A program made the position numbers and the translations under genes. Below the pieces are notes generated by a model. That model did no database searches, was not told the DNA's origin, and worked only from the letters and a program-made list of their open reading frames with translations. From an uncultured Bacilli bacterium (GTDB taxonomy: Bacteria > Bacillota_I > Bacilli_A > RF39 > UBA660), in the NCBI GenBank assembly GCA_934148015.1, contig CAKPCU010000010.1, forward strand, positions 1 to 49,191: a stretch of DNA of 49,191 nucleotides, given 5' to 3'. Each line of letters begins with the position of its first letter. Position 1 is the stretch's first letter. Below are positions 15,863 through 24,128 of this stretch, in pieces.

Positions 15863-17038
15863 ATGAGAATTGTTATAATAATTGTTATAATATTAAAGAA
15901 TTTAGTTAAAATTATGGGGATTTTATTAATACTTGGTTTTATATTTCCAAAAATAAGTAAAAAAAATAATCTAAATAATAAAATTTTAAATAAAAAAACT
16001 ATTTTAAGTGAATCAGGAATATATATAAATATATTTATTAAATTATTTATTGGTATATTGATTGTAGTAGGTGCGTTAGTAATGTACTTATCAATTATTT
16101 CTTCGCAAGGAGTATTTAATAAAATAATTATTATTTTACTTGGCTTAATATGTGTCATTTTTCCATCGTATATATTAATTAAATTACAGATTAGATGTAT
16201 GAGGATAATAAAGGGTAATTATGTAATAATAGAAGATATTTTGAAGGATAAAGAAGCTACAACAAGTAATAGTAGTGACTCTACTAGTAATGGGAAATTT
16301 TATTTATATTTTAATGATTATTTTAAAAAGTATGATAAAGAAGTTAGTGTTAAAAAAGATGTATTTGAAAGAGCTGTTATAGGAGATGAGTTCTATTTAG
16401 TAATTACAAAAAGTGATTGTTTTGCTTTTAATAAGAAAAATTGTATGCTAGAAGAAGAAACTAAAGTTATAAAAATAGAAGATATATCTAAATATATCAA
16501 TATAAATAATATAGATACAAAAAATAAAGAAATACCAAATAATATATGTATTTTAACAAAGGATAAGATAAAAAAGGATTTTAAAAGACAAGGACATGTA
16601 AAAACTGCTATTGCTCTAATATTAATTTCCATAGTGTTAATATTATTTTTAGTGTTATTTGGCAGAGATATAAAAGAATTAGTTGCAATCATAATTTTAT
16701 CTATAATGATTATATTTTTGCTGCTCTTTACTTTTGTAAAGGTAAAATACGTATTTACAATTTTAAAAAACATTGGTTGTGATAAATTTACAATAATGGA
16801 AGATGAAGTTGTTTCGCTAAATAATGGTGTTGACTTTAAAGATTCTAATAATACAATTTCATTTAAATTTAAAAATTATAAAAAAATTGTTTATTCAAGC
16901 AAGAAGAGTCATCCAAATGCCATAATAGGGGATAAGTTTTATTTGATATTTGTAAAAGGTGATAGTGAACCAGTAGAAGTATACAATGAAAAATATACTG
17001 AAATAGATGGTAACATAAGTAATTTGATAAAAAAATAA
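15863..17038 (+). CDS. Membrane protein with an internal duplication, function unknown
   Basis: 391 residues, not recognised. After an N-terminal hydrophobic stretch, the protein consists of two similar halves. Each half has a pair of membrane segments followed by a cytoplasmic or outer beta-rich domain containing a matching motif: 'VIGDEFYLVITKSD' near residues 172-185 and 'IIGDKFYLIFVKGD' near 353-366, each preceded by a Phe/Tyr/Lys-rich strand. This indicates gene duplication and fusion. It stands alone behind its own promoter, with AAAGGAG upstream of ATG 15863, and is followed by rpsP. No catalytic residues stand out. Confidence 0.7.
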   Translation: MRIVIIIVIILKNLVKIMGILLILGFIFPKISKKNNLNNKILNKKTILSESGIYINIFIKLFIGILIVVGALVMYLSIISSQGVFNKIIIILLGLICVIFPSYILIKLQIRCMRIIKGNYVIIEDILKDKEATTSNSSDSTSNGKFYLYFNDYFKKYDKEVSVKKDVFERAVIGDEFYLVITKSDCFAFNKKNCMLEEETKVIKIEDISKYININNIDTKNKEIPNNICILTKDKIKKDFKRQGHVKTAIALILISIVLILFLVLFGRDIKELVAIIILSIMIIFLLLFTFVKVKYVFTILKNIGCDKFTIMEDEVVSLNNGVDFKDSNNTISFKFKNYKKIVYSSKKSHPNAIIGDKFYLIFVKGDSEPVEVYNEKYTEIDGNISNLIKK

Positions 17039-17060
17039 CATAAGTTGTTAACAAAAATAG

Positions 17061-17089
17061 TTGACACTTAATTTTAGGTGTGTTAAAAT
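17061..17089 (+). promoter_or_regulatory. Strong promoter for rpsP-khpA
   Basis: Perfect TTGACA (17061-17066), 17-nt spacer, TAAAAT (17084-17089) with TGT extension at 17081-17083. Predicted transcript start near 17096, giving a leader of about 20 nt. Confidence 0.88.
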
Positions 17090-17115
17090 CTATTTAGATG
17101 AAGGAGGAAATGACT

Positions 17116-17388
17116 ATGGCAGTTAAATTAAGATTAAAGAGAATGGGAGCTAAAAAACAACCTTTTTATCGTATAGTAGCAGCTGATTCAAGAAGCCCTA
17201 GAGATGGACGTTTTATTGAAACTATTGGAACATATAATCCATTAATGGATCCAGCAGAAATTAAGATAAATGAAGAAGTAGCAATTAAATGGTTAAAAAA
17301 TGGTGCAACTCCAACTGATACAGTTAGAAATATATTTTCTAAAGCTGGTGTAATGACTAAATTTGCTAATGAAAAACAAGGTAAGTAA
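17116..17388 (+). CDS. rpsP: Small ribosomal subunit protein bS16
   Basis: 90 residues, full length for S16, an assembly protein of the 30S body. 'AVKLRLKRMGAKKQPFYRIV' and 'ADSRSPRDGRFIETIGTYNP' are the diagnostic N-terminal blocks. ATG 17116 with AAGGAGGA at 17101-17108 is the true start; the in-frame ATG at 17098 is upstream of the ribosome-binding site. Cotranscribed with khpA, which starts 2 nt after its stop. Confidence 0.97.
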   Translation: MAVKLRLKRMGAKKQPFYRIVAADSRSPRDGRFIETIGTYNPLMDPAEIKINEEVAIKWLKNGATPTDTVRNIFSKAGVMTKFANEKQGK

Positions 17389-17390
17389 TT

Positions 17391-17639
17391 ATGGAATTAG
17401 TTAAATTAACTGAAAGTATTATTAAGGGTTTAGTTAGTGATCCAGATAGTATAAGTGTAAAAGAATTTCCTAGTGAAAAAGAAGATGAAATAACCATTCA
17501 AGTTATGGTATCTTCTGATGATATGGGAAAAGTTATTGGAAAAAATGGAAATATAGCTAAAGCTATAAGAACAGTTGTACAAGCAAGTTCATATATTAAT
17601 GATAATAAGAGAGTAAATATTAATATTGATTCATATTAA
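17391..17639 (+). CDS. khpA: KH-domain RNA-binding protein KhpA
   Basis: 82 residues, a single type II KH domain with the RNA-binding GxxG loop in 'GKVIGKNGNIAKAIRTVV'. KhpA (YlqC) pairs with KhpB in many Firmicutes and affects cell size and RNA metabolism. The rpsP-khpA pairing is the usual arrangement in Bacilli, where rimM and trmD normally follow; here a terminator ends the unit after khpA. Confidence 0.93.
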   Translation: MELVKLTESIIKGLVSDPDSISVKEFPSEKEDEITIQVMVSSDDMGKVIGKNGNIAKAIRTVVQASSYINDNKRVNINIDSY

Positions 17640-17663
17640 GGGAGTTTAGAGACTCTTTTTATT
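17638..17663 (+). terminator. Intrinsic terminator after khpA
   Basis: 8-bp stem (17638-17645 with 17652-17659, two G-U pairs), 6-nt loop, overlapping a T-run with more T's beyond. The last two bases of the khpA stop open the stem. Confidence 0.7.
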
Positions 17664-17705
17664 TTTTCTATATAAAAAATTGTTTAAGGAATAAATATAT
17701 ACTGG

Positions 17706-17748
17706 CAAGCATATTGAATAAATATTTGAAAATTTATTCAATTGTTTG
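17706..17748. repeat. Long inverted repeat (17-bp stem with one bulge)
   Basis: 17713-17723 pairs perfectly with 17732-17742 (11 bp), and 17706-17711 pairs with 17743-17748 across a single bulged T at 17712; the loop is 8 nt. No T-run follows on either strand, so it is not a standard terminator. It lies in the 180-nt gap between khpA and the WG-repeat gene and may be an operator or a structured RNA element. Confidence 0.6.
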
Positions 17749-17755
17749 TATTATT

Positions 17756-17793
17756 TAGTTTACTTTATAAATAAAATAAACTATAATAGTTTA
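17756..17793 (+). promoter_or_regulatory. Promoter with three operator-like TAGTTTA boxes for the WG-repeat gene
   Basis: TTTACT (17759-17764), 17-nt spacer, perfect TATAAT (17782-17787). The 7-mer TAGTTTA occurs at 17756-17762 and 17787-17793, and inverted at 17777-17783, so the boxes cover the -35 and -10. AAACTATAATAGTTT (17778-17792) is a perfect odd palindrome over the -10. Confidence 0.6.
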
Positions 17794-17821
17794 AAAAACT
17801 TATTTTGAGAGGGATAATAAT

Positions 17822-19393
17822 ATGATTAAATACTTTATAAAAAAAGGAACATATATTGATGATCAAAAGAAAATAGATGTATCAAAGTATGATAAGATAG
17901 GAGAATTTAAAGATGGTGTTGCACCAGTTTGCTCGAATGAAGCATTTAAATACATAGATGAAAGTGGAAATGAAATAATTTCATTTAATTGTGATTGGGC
18001 CTATGATTTTAATAACGGTTTTGGTAAAGTTATGTTTAAAGATAATTTAGGTAAAGCACATTACTCTTTAGTTAATAAAAAAGGTGATATAATAACTCAT
18101 ATATTGTATGATGAAATAGGAGATTTTTCAGATGGTTTATTTAAAATTAAAGTAAATGATAAATATGGTTACATTGATTCTAATGGATTTGCAGTAATAA
18201 AACCATCATTTGATAAAGCTACTAATTTTGTTAATGATAGAGCTGTAGTATATAACTATAATGGAAATAAAAGAAAGTTAATTACTATGTTAATAGATAA
18301 AAAAGGAAGTATACTAGCAAAATACGAAAATGCTACAATAGATGAATTTAAAAATAATAATTATTCAGTTATAACGTTACAAGATGGTTTGAAAACAGGA
18401 ATAATAGATAGAAATGGTAATGAAGTTATTAAACCACACAAAAAATATGCAATAAAATCTTTTGAAAACAGTTTGTTTGTTATATCTAAGCCAAAAGGTA
18501 CAGGATATAAATTTAGTGTTTTAGATAATAACGGTAAAATACATGAATTACCATCTTATGAAGATTGTGATGCTCTTAATAGTGATGTTTTAAGAATAAA
18601 AGATAATGGTTCTTACTTTTTAGCAGATATTGATGGTAATATATTAAGTAGTGGATATGAAGAAATAATAAGGGTATCTAATAATGCTTATAGAGTAAGA
18701 AGAAATGGCTTATACGGAATTATTTTAGGCAATGGTGATGTTGCTTGTGAACCTATATATAATTACATTACTAATTATAAATTTGGCGTTGCACCGGTTA
18801 AAAAAGATTCTAGATGGGGATTAATAAATGAATCTGGAAATGAAATAACAGATATAATATATAATATAATTACCGAATTTGATAGAAACGGATTAGCAAC
18901 ATTTAAGTTAGATGGGAAAAGAGGTTTCTTAAATAGTAATGGCGAAGTAGTATCTTTTTATGATAAAAACTTTATAAATGATGATGATATTTTATCTAAA
19001 ACTATAATTGATAGTAGATATATATTATTTGAAAGAGTTGCTAGTCCAAAATATGCAATATATGATTCAAAGAAAAGGATATTAACAGATTTTTCATTTA
19101 ATTCAGTAAGAAAAAATGGTAATATGATTATTTTTGATGAAAAATATATGGTTAATATTAATGATTTAGATTTTAAATATAAATTTATCTTAGAAAAAGA
19201 TAGTAAAGAAATTATTAAAAATTTTGATTCTATTAAAGAAAGAGATAAATATTATTCTTTAGCTAGTAAGGAAATACAAAAAGCTGATAAAGAGTATAAA
19301 AAAAGAGTGGATAGTTTATCTAAAAAATTAGGAGAAATAATATATAAAGATTTAGATAAAAAAATAGCAAATGAATATACATTAAGAAAATAA
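17822..19393 (+). CDS. WG repeat-containing protein
   Basis: 523 residues built largely of WG-type beta repeats of about 30-40 residues: units such as 'DKIGEFKDGVAPVCSNEAFKYID', 'DKYGYIDSNGFAVIKPSFDKA', 'SRWGLINESGNEITDIIYN' and 'GKRGFLNSNGEVV' repeat the F-x-x-G-[LV]-A ... G-[YL]-[IL]-[DN]-x-x-G pattern. A C-terminal stretch of about 90 residues is helical and Lys/Glu-rich. No signal peptide, so cytoplasmic. WG-repeat proteins are thought to be protein-binding scaffolds, but their role is not defined. Monocistronic, behind a promoter with operator-like repeats, ATG 17822 after GAGAGGGAT. Confidence 0.85.
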   Translation: MIKYFIKKGTYIDDQKKIDVSKYDKIGEFKDGVAPVCSNEAFKYIDESGNEIISFNCDWAYDFNNGFGKVMFKDNLGKAHYSLVNKKGDIITHILYDEIGDFSDGLFKIKVNDKYGYIDSNGFAVIKPSFDKATNFVNDRAVVYNYNGNKRKLITMLIDKKGSILAKYENATIDEFKNNNYSVITLQDGLKTGIIDRNGNEVIKPHKKYAIKSFENSLFVISKPKGTGYKFSVLDNNGKIHELPSYEDCDALNSDVLRIKDNGSYFLADIDGNILSSGYEEIIRVSNNAYRVRRNGLYGIILGNGDVACEPIYNYITNYKFGVAPVKKDSRWGLINESGNEITDIIYNIITEFDRNGLATFKLDGKRGFLNSNGEVVSFYDKNFINDDDILSKTIIDSRYILFERVASPKYAIYDSKKRILTDFSFNSVRKNGNMIIFDEKYMVNINDLDFKYKFILEKDSKEIIKNFDSIKERDKYYSLASKEIQKADKEYKKRVDSLSKKLGEIIYKDLDKKIANEYTLRK

Positions 19394-19405
19394 TTTGGTT
19401 AAAGG

Positions 19406-19430
19406 TCTACACATTAATGTGTGGATTTTT
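19406..19430 (+). terminator. Intrinsic terminator after the WG-repeat gene
   Basis: 9-bp complementary arms (19406-19414 and 19417-19425) followed by T5. The two central bases mean the innermost pairs open to form the loop. Confidence 0.75.
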
Positions 19431-19443
19431 AAGTGAAAAGGAA

Positions 19444-19472
19444 TTGACTAGTTAGTTTAATAATTATACAAT
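19444..19472 (+). promoter_or_regulatory. SigmaA promoter for the seven-gene operon 19489-24939
   Basis: TTGACT (19444-19449), 17-nt spacer, TACAAT (19467-19472); both 5 of 6 to consensus. Located just after the WG-repeat terminator. Confidence 0.82.
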
Positions 19473-19488
19473 TAATTAAGAGGAAATT

Positions 19489-20325
19489 ATGGAAGAATAT
19501 AAAGAAATAGAAAGAAGTATAATAGTTAGATTTAGAAAAGAAATATGGAGAAAGTTTACTAAGGCTGTTAGAGATTATAAATTGATAAATGAAGGTGATG
19601 TAGTAGCAGTTTGTATATCTGGTGGTAAAGATTCTTTTTTATTAGCTAAGTGTATAGAAGAGTTACAAAAACATGGAAAAGTTAATTTTGAGGCTAAGTA
19701 TATAGTTATGAATCCAGGATATAGCAGTCAAAATGAAAAGCTTATTATAGAAAATGCAAAGAAAATGAATATTAAAATTGATATGTTTAAATCTGATATC
19801 TTTGATAGTGTTTATAGCTTAGATGAAGGATCTCCTTGTTATTTATGTGCTAGGATGAGAAGAGGGTGTTTATATTCTTATGCTAAAAGTTTAGGATGCA
19901 ATAAAATAGCTTTAGGTCATCATTTTGATGATGTTATTGAAACGACTCTTTTAAGTATAATATATGGAGGAGAAATAAAGGGTATGATGCCTAAACTTCA
20001 TAGTGATAACTTTTCTAATATGGAACTTATTAGACCATTATATTTAGTAAGAGAAATAGATATTAAGTCTTGGGTTAAATATAATAAATTACAATTTTTA
20101 AATTGTGCATGTCGTTTTACTGAGAAAAATACATATGAACATAATGAAAACTCTAAACGTTTAGAAATAAAAAAATTAATTAAAAGTTTAGAAGATGAAA
20201 GTAAATTTATACCATATAATATTTTTAGAGCAACAGAAAACGTTAATCTAGATATGATGAGATGTTATAAGACAAAGAGTAAGAAGTATAATTTTCTAGA
20301 TACATATGATAAGGAGAAAAAATAA
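19489..20325 (+). CDS. TtcA-family tRNA thiolation PP-loop ATPase
   Basis: 278 residues of the TtcA/TtuA-type adenylation family that puts sulfur on tRNA (2-thiocytidine 32 in the TtcA case). The PP-loop 'VCISGGKDSFLLAK' binds ATP; 'CYLCARMRRGCLYSYAKSLG' has the family CxxC, and a later 'NCACRF' supplies further Cys that in TtcA ligate an iron-sulfur cluster; 'IALGHHFDDVIETTLLS' is the conserved active-site stretch. ATG 19489 has GAGGAAAT upstream. First of seven tightly packed genes. TtcA is the best family name, but the exact tRNA position modified is not shown by sequence. Confidence 0.85.
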   Translation: MEEYKEIERSIIVRFRKEIWRKFTKAVRDYKLINEGDVVAVCISGGKDSFLLAKCIEELQKHGKVNFEAKYIVMNPGYSSQNEKLIIENAKKMNIKIDMFKSDIFDSVYSLDEGSPCYLCARMRRGCLYSYAKSLGCNKIALGHHFDDVIETTLLSIIYGGEIKGMMPKLHSDNFSNMELIRPLYLVREIDIKSWVKYNKLQFLNCACRFTEKNTYEHNENSKRLEIKKLIKSLEDESKFIPYNIFRATENVNLDMMRCYKTKSKKYNFLDTYDKEKK

Positions 20326-20326
20326 A

Positions 20327-20788
20327 ATGAAAGAACTTAAAAATTTAAAATACGTAATACTTGAAATTATTCCAACTAATTCTGATCCTAAGAAAGGGGA
20401 TATAGCACAAATTTCTGCACTTAAATTAGATGGATTTAAATTAATTGATAGATTTGATTATAGATTAGATAAAGATAAGATTAATGTTTTTGATATACTT
20501 AAAATTATTAATTATGATAATGATAAATTTAAATACTTAAGTAGTACTAGAAAAATAAAAAAAGAATTTAAGAAATTTATAGGGGGTCTTCCTCTTTTAA
20601 TAATAGATAATTCTTATACATATAAATATTTAGAAGAGTTTAATAATGAAAAGATTCCTATATTTGATTACTTAAATTTAAAATTAAGTGATACGGTATT
20701 TGATGAAATAATAAAAAAGTATAATTTAGAAGCTAGTAATTATTTAGTTGATTTATTATATGAAGCTTTAATTATGGAGTATAATTAA
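20327..20788 (+). CDS. Degenerate DEDD-type exonuclease-fold protein
   Basis: 153 residues resembling the shape of DnaQ-like 3'-5' exonuclease domains: an opening strand 'KYVILEIIPTNSD', then 'GDIAQISALKLDGFKLIDRFDYRL', a middle 'LLIIDNSYTYKYLEEF' and a late 'SDTVFDEIIKKYNLEASNYLVDLL'. In active enzymes the first strand carries D-x-E and later blocks carry further acidic residues and a His; here D-x-E reads E-x-I and the late His is absent, so it is probably inactive. ATG 20327 after AAGGAG (20311-20316) is preferred over the ATG at 20306. Assignment to this fold is inference from the pattern and needs structure prediction. Confidence 0.5.
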   Translation: MKELKNLKYVILEIIPTNSDPKKGDIAQISALKLDGFKLIDRFDYRLDKDKINVFDILKIINYDNDKFKYLSSTRKIKKEFKKFIGGLPLLIIDNSYTYKYLEEFNNEKIPIFDYLNLKLSDTVFDEIIKKYNLEASNYLVDLLYEALIMEYN

Positions 20789-20790
20789 TT

Positions 20791-21312
20791 ATGAAAGTTA
20801 AACATATTGTATTAGGCTACTTAGAAGAAAATTGTTATGTTATAGAAAATAGTGGCTACGCATTAATAATAGATCCTGGTTTATGTCCTTTAAAAATAAT
20901 AGAATTAGTAGGTAATAATAAAGTACTTGGGATTTTAGTTACACATTATCATGATGATCATACAGGTGCATTAGATTACTTAAAAGATTATTATAAAGTA
21001 CCAGTAATAGATTATAAAAATATAGTTAGTAATTTAGGTGTATTTAACTTTGAAATGATTAATTTTAAGGGACATAAGGATGATTTAATAGCATATTATT
21101 TTAGAAATGAAAAAATTATGTTTACTGGGGACTTTATTTTTAAGGGAAGCATAGGTAGATGTGATTTAGATGGTGGGAATATAAATGATATGATGGATAG
21201 TTTAAAAAGATTAAAAACATATGATAAAGATATAACTCTTTATCCAGGTCATGGAGATTTTACTACGTTAAAAGAAGAAGAAAAAAATAATATTTATTTG
21301 AAAGAGGCATAA
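20791..21312 (+). CDS. Metallo-beta-lactamase-fold hydrolase, YqgX/glyoxalase II-like
   Basis: 173 residues, a compact MBL-fold enzyme with two-metal site: 'IIDPGL', 'VTHYHDDHTGAL' (H-x-H-x-D-H), 'FKGHKDD', 'MFTGDFIFKGSIGRCD' and 'LYPGHGDFT'. These match the YqgX-like hydroxyacylglutathione-hydrolase relatives in Firmicutes, whose natural substrate is uncertain (methylglyoxal-derived thioesters are proposed). It is shorter than the usual 200-210 residues. Start 2 nt after the previous stop, end 2 nt before yvcK, so clearly cotranscribed. Confidence 0.88.
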   Translation: MKVKHIVLGYLEENCYVIENSGYALIIDPGLCPLKIIELVGNNKVLGILVTHYHDDHTGALDYLKDYYKVPVIDYKNIVSNLGVFNFEMINFKGHKDDLIAYYFRNEKIMFTGDFIFKGSIGRCDLDGGNINDMMDSLKRLKTYDKDITLYPGHGDFTTLKEEEKNNIYLKEA

Positions 21313-21314
21313 AT

Positions 21315-22262
21315 ATGAATAAAAAAATAGTTATTTTAGGTGGTGGAACAGGAACATCTACTTTAGTTAAAGGATTAAAACAGTTTCCTGTTGATATATC
21401 AGTTGTTGTATCTGTCTGTGATGATGGTGCATCAACTGGTAAATTAAGAAAAGAATTTGATATACCAGCAGTAGGTGATTTAAGAAAAGTTTTAGCATCT
21501 TTATCAGAGGCTGAACCATTATTTGAGAGTTTACTCGAATATAGATTTAATACAACTAGTGATTTAAATGGGCATACTGTTGGTAACCTTTTATTAGTTG
21601 CATTAAATGATATAACAGGTAATATGTCTTCTGCTATAGAGTCATTATCTAACATACTTAAAATAAAGGGTAGAGTTTTACCTCTTACAGAAGATAATGT
21701 TACATTAATGGGTATTATGGAAGATGAGTCTTTAGTAGAAGGAGAACATAATATAACAGAATCATCTTTAAAAATAAAAGATGTTTATTATAAAGAGAGT
21801 CCTATAATTAATCCGCTTGTTATAAAAGAAATAAAAGATGCTGATATGATTATACTTAGCATGGGTAGTTTATATACTAGTATTTCTTGTAATTTAGTTA
21901 GTGATGAGGTTATTGATGCAATAGATAAATCAAAGGGTAAGATATTATATGTTTGTAATATGTTTACTCAGCCAGGTGAAACAGATGATTATACTGCATC
22001 AGATCATATAAAAACACTAAATAGATATTTAGGTAAAAGAAAAATAGAGAGTGTTATAATAAATGATGGTAAAATACCAGATAAATTATTAGATAAATAT
22101 AGAAGGGAAGAAGAAAAAAGTCCTGTTGTAATAGATAAAGATGAACTTAATAAAATGAATGTTAAAATAATAAAAGATGATTTCGTATCTTTTGATAAAA
22201 AATTACTAAGACATAATACTATTAAGCTATCTCTTAAAATATTTGAAGAATTAATTAAATAA
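21315..22262 (+). CDS. yvcK: YvcK family UDP-sugar-binding regulator
   Basis: 315 residues. The N-terminal 'VILGGGTGTSTLVKGLKQFP' nucleotide loop, 'VSVCDDGASTGKLRKEFDIPAVGDLRKVLASLS' region (21406-21500) and 'GHTVGNLLLVALNDITGN' identify YvcK (gluconeogenesis factor), which binds UDP-N-acetylglucosamine and helps direct carbon into cell-wall precursors in Firmicutes. Length is normal. In Bacilli yvcK usually sits between rapZ and whiA; neither is its immediate neighbour here, where an MBL hydrolase precedes and a RelA/SpoT-type gene follows. Confidence 0.94.
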   Translation: MNKKIVILGGGTGTSTLVKGLKQFPVDISVVVSVCDDGASTGKLRKEFDIPAVGDLRKVLASLSEAEPLFESLLEYRFNTTSDLNGHTVGNLLLVALNDITGNMSSAIESLSNILKIKGRVLPLTEDNVTLMGIMEDESLVEGEHNITESSLKIKDVYYKESPIINPLVIKEIKDADMIILSMGSLYTSISCNLVSDEVIDAIDKSKGKILYVCNMFTQPGETDDYTASDHIKTLNRYLGKRKIESVIINDGKIPDKLLDKYRREEEKSPVVIDKDELNKMNVKIIKDDFVSFDKKLLRHNTIKLSLKIFEELIK

Positions 22263-22320
22263 AATAGTGATTTTTTCTATTGTTTGTAGTATTATAGTTA
22301 GTATAAAAAAGAGGTATTTT

Positions 22321-23496
22321 ATGGATGAATTAAATAAAATTAAGTATTTTGAAGATTTAACTAATTTATTTAATAGTGATTATTTTGACTTTATGGATAT
22401 GGTAAGTCATAAATTTGATGAAAAGGAAGCTTTTATGGTTAAAAAAGCATATGATACTGCTTCTTCTTTGCATAGTGGGCAAAAAAGAAAGAGTGGGGAA
22501 GAATATATTATTCATCCTCTTAAGGTAGCATATGCTCTTTTAGTATACGGTTTTGATTATGAGACGGTATGTGCAGCCCTTCTTCATGATACAGTTGAAG
22601 ATACTTCTTATACAAATGAAGAATTAGAGAATGATTTTAATAAAAATATAGCAGTTTTAGTAGATGGTGTAACCAAGATGAAAGGGTCTAAATTTTTATC
22701 TAAAGAAGAAACTAAACTGATGACCCATGAAAAAATAATGAATAGTATAACAAAAGATGCTAGAATAATAGCTATTAAATTAGCTGATAGACTTCATAAT
22801 ATGTATACACTAGATTATTTACCTAGAAATAAACAACTAGAAATTGCAAATGAAACAAAAGATTTTTATATTAATTTATCTAGAATACTTGGAATATATC
22901 AAGTAAAAGAACAATTACAAGATCTTTGTCTATTTTATATAAATAAAGAATTATTCTTAGAATATTATGATATTAGAATGCAAATTAAAGGGGAGAATTT
23001 TGAAAGCTATAGAAAGATATCAAGAAAAGTTCAAAAAGAATTAAATGACAGAAATGTTTTTATGGATTATATATATAAAGTTAAAAATGTGGGTGCTATA
23101 TATGAAAAAAGTGTATTAGAAGGTATTTCATTAGATAAAGTGCATGATTTAGTTGCAATAAAGATGATGGTAAATGACCTTTACTCTTGTTATGAGACTT
23201 TAGATGTCATAGAAAATAATTATGAAGTTGTACCAAATTCTATTTTAGATATGATAAAAGAACCTAAATATAATGGATATAGTACGCTTAATGTTAGTGT
23301 TAAAACGGATTCTATTTATAATACAGAACTTAAAATTAGAACATATAAGATGCAAAGACAAAATGAACTTGGAATGGTATCTAATTGGAATAGAGAAAAT
23401 CAAAAATTATTAAATGAAAAGTGCTCATTTATGATTGATATGTATAAAGATAAAATTCATAATGGCTTAGCGTTAAGGAAGGAAAAAAGAAAATGA
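22321..23496 (+). CDS. Short RelA/SpoT-type (p)ppGpp hydrolase/synthetase without C-terminal domains
   Basis: 391 residues: an N-terminal HD domain and a synthetase-like domain but no TGS, helical or ACT regions, whereas long RSH enzymes have about 730. HD residues look intact: 'YIIHPLKVA', 'LLHDTVEDTSY' and 'IKLADRLHNM'. In the synthetase part, 'HDLVAIKMMV', 'KYNGYSTLNVSV' and 'ELKIRTYKM' are present, but two residues conserved in active synthetases appear changed (R-x-K loop reads 'YKVKNVG'; E-x-Q reads E-L-K). It may therefore act mainly as a (p)ppGpp hydrolase. ATG 22321 follows AGAGG; an in-frame GTG at 22267 is too far upstream. Overlaps the PAP2 gene by 4 nt. Confidence 0.82.
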   Translation: MDELNKIKYFEDLTNLFNSDYFDFMDMVSHKFDEKEAFMVKKAYDTASSLHSGQKRKSGEEYIIHPLKVAYALLVYGFDYETVCAALLHDTVEDTSYTNEELENDFNKNIAVLVDGVTKMKGSKFLSKEETKLMTHEKIMNSITKDARIIAIKLADRLHNMYTLDYLPRNKQLEIANETKDFYINLSRILGIYQVKEQLQDLCLFYINKELFLEYYDIRMQIKGENFESYRKISRKVQKELNDRNVFMDYIYKVKNVGAIYEKSVLEGISLDKVHDLVAIKMMVNDLYSCYETLDVIENNYEVVPNSILDMIKEPKYNGYSTLNVSVKTDSIYNTELKIRTYKMQRQNELGMVSNWNRENQKLLNEKCSFMIDMYKDKIHNGLALRKEKRK

Positions 23497-24128
23497 AAAA
23501 GATAAAAAAAGAATATTATTTTATAAGTATTTTACTTATTTTATTTATAATATTAACCATCTTTGTTTTAAACGATAAGACTTTAAGCTTGGATACTAGT
23601 GCATTTAATAATTTGATTAAAATAAAAAATGAATCTTTATCAAAAATTTTATTTATAATAACTAATATAGGCTCTACAATTGGGACTGTAATAGCACTTA
23701 TTATAACTTGCATTATATTTTTAAAAAGAAAAATATTTAGTGATTTTAAATATGTATTTTTAAATGTATCTGTTGGAGTTATATTAATGCAAGTTATAAA
23801 AAGTCTTATAAGAAGAGTAAGACCATCATGGAAATGGATAGTGCAAGGTGGTTTTAGTTATCCATCTGGTCATACCATAACAGCAATTCTTTTTTATGGA
23901 ACATTAATATTACTTGTTAATAAAAAATTAAATGGAAAGTATAAAACTATTTTAACTGTTTTACTTTCATTAATGATATTTTTAATTGCAATAAGTAGAA
24001 TATACTTTGGGGCTCATTATCTAACTGATGTTCTAGCTAGTATTATTTTAGGAAGTGCTATATTAATAGTATCAAATAGTTTAATGAATAAGGAATTTAA
24101 AAATGATAAAAATAGAGTTAAAGAATAA
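23493..24128 (+). CDS. PAP2-family membrane phosphatase
   Basis: 211 residues, six membrane segments. The three-part PAP2 active site is complete: 'KSLIRRVRP' (K-x6-R-P), 'YPSGHT' (PSGH) and 'SRIYFGAHYLTDV' (S-R-x5-H-x3-D). Such enzymes dephosphorylate phosphatidic acid, phosphatidylglycerophosphate or undecaprenyl pyrophosphate at the outer membrane face; which one is not determined by sequence. Its start shares ATGA with the preceding stop, and it overlaps the glycosylase gene by 26 nt. Confidence 0.93.
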   Translation: MKKIKKEYYFISILLILFIILTIFVLNDKTLSLDTSAFNNLIKIKNESLSKILFIITNIGSTIGTVIALIITCIIFLKRKIFSDFKYVFLNVSVGVILMQVIKSLIRRVRPSWKWIVQGGFSYPSGHTITAILFYGTLILLVNKKLNGKYKTILTVLLSLMIFLIAISRIYFGAHYLTDVLASIILGSAILIVSNSLMNKEFKNDKNRVKE

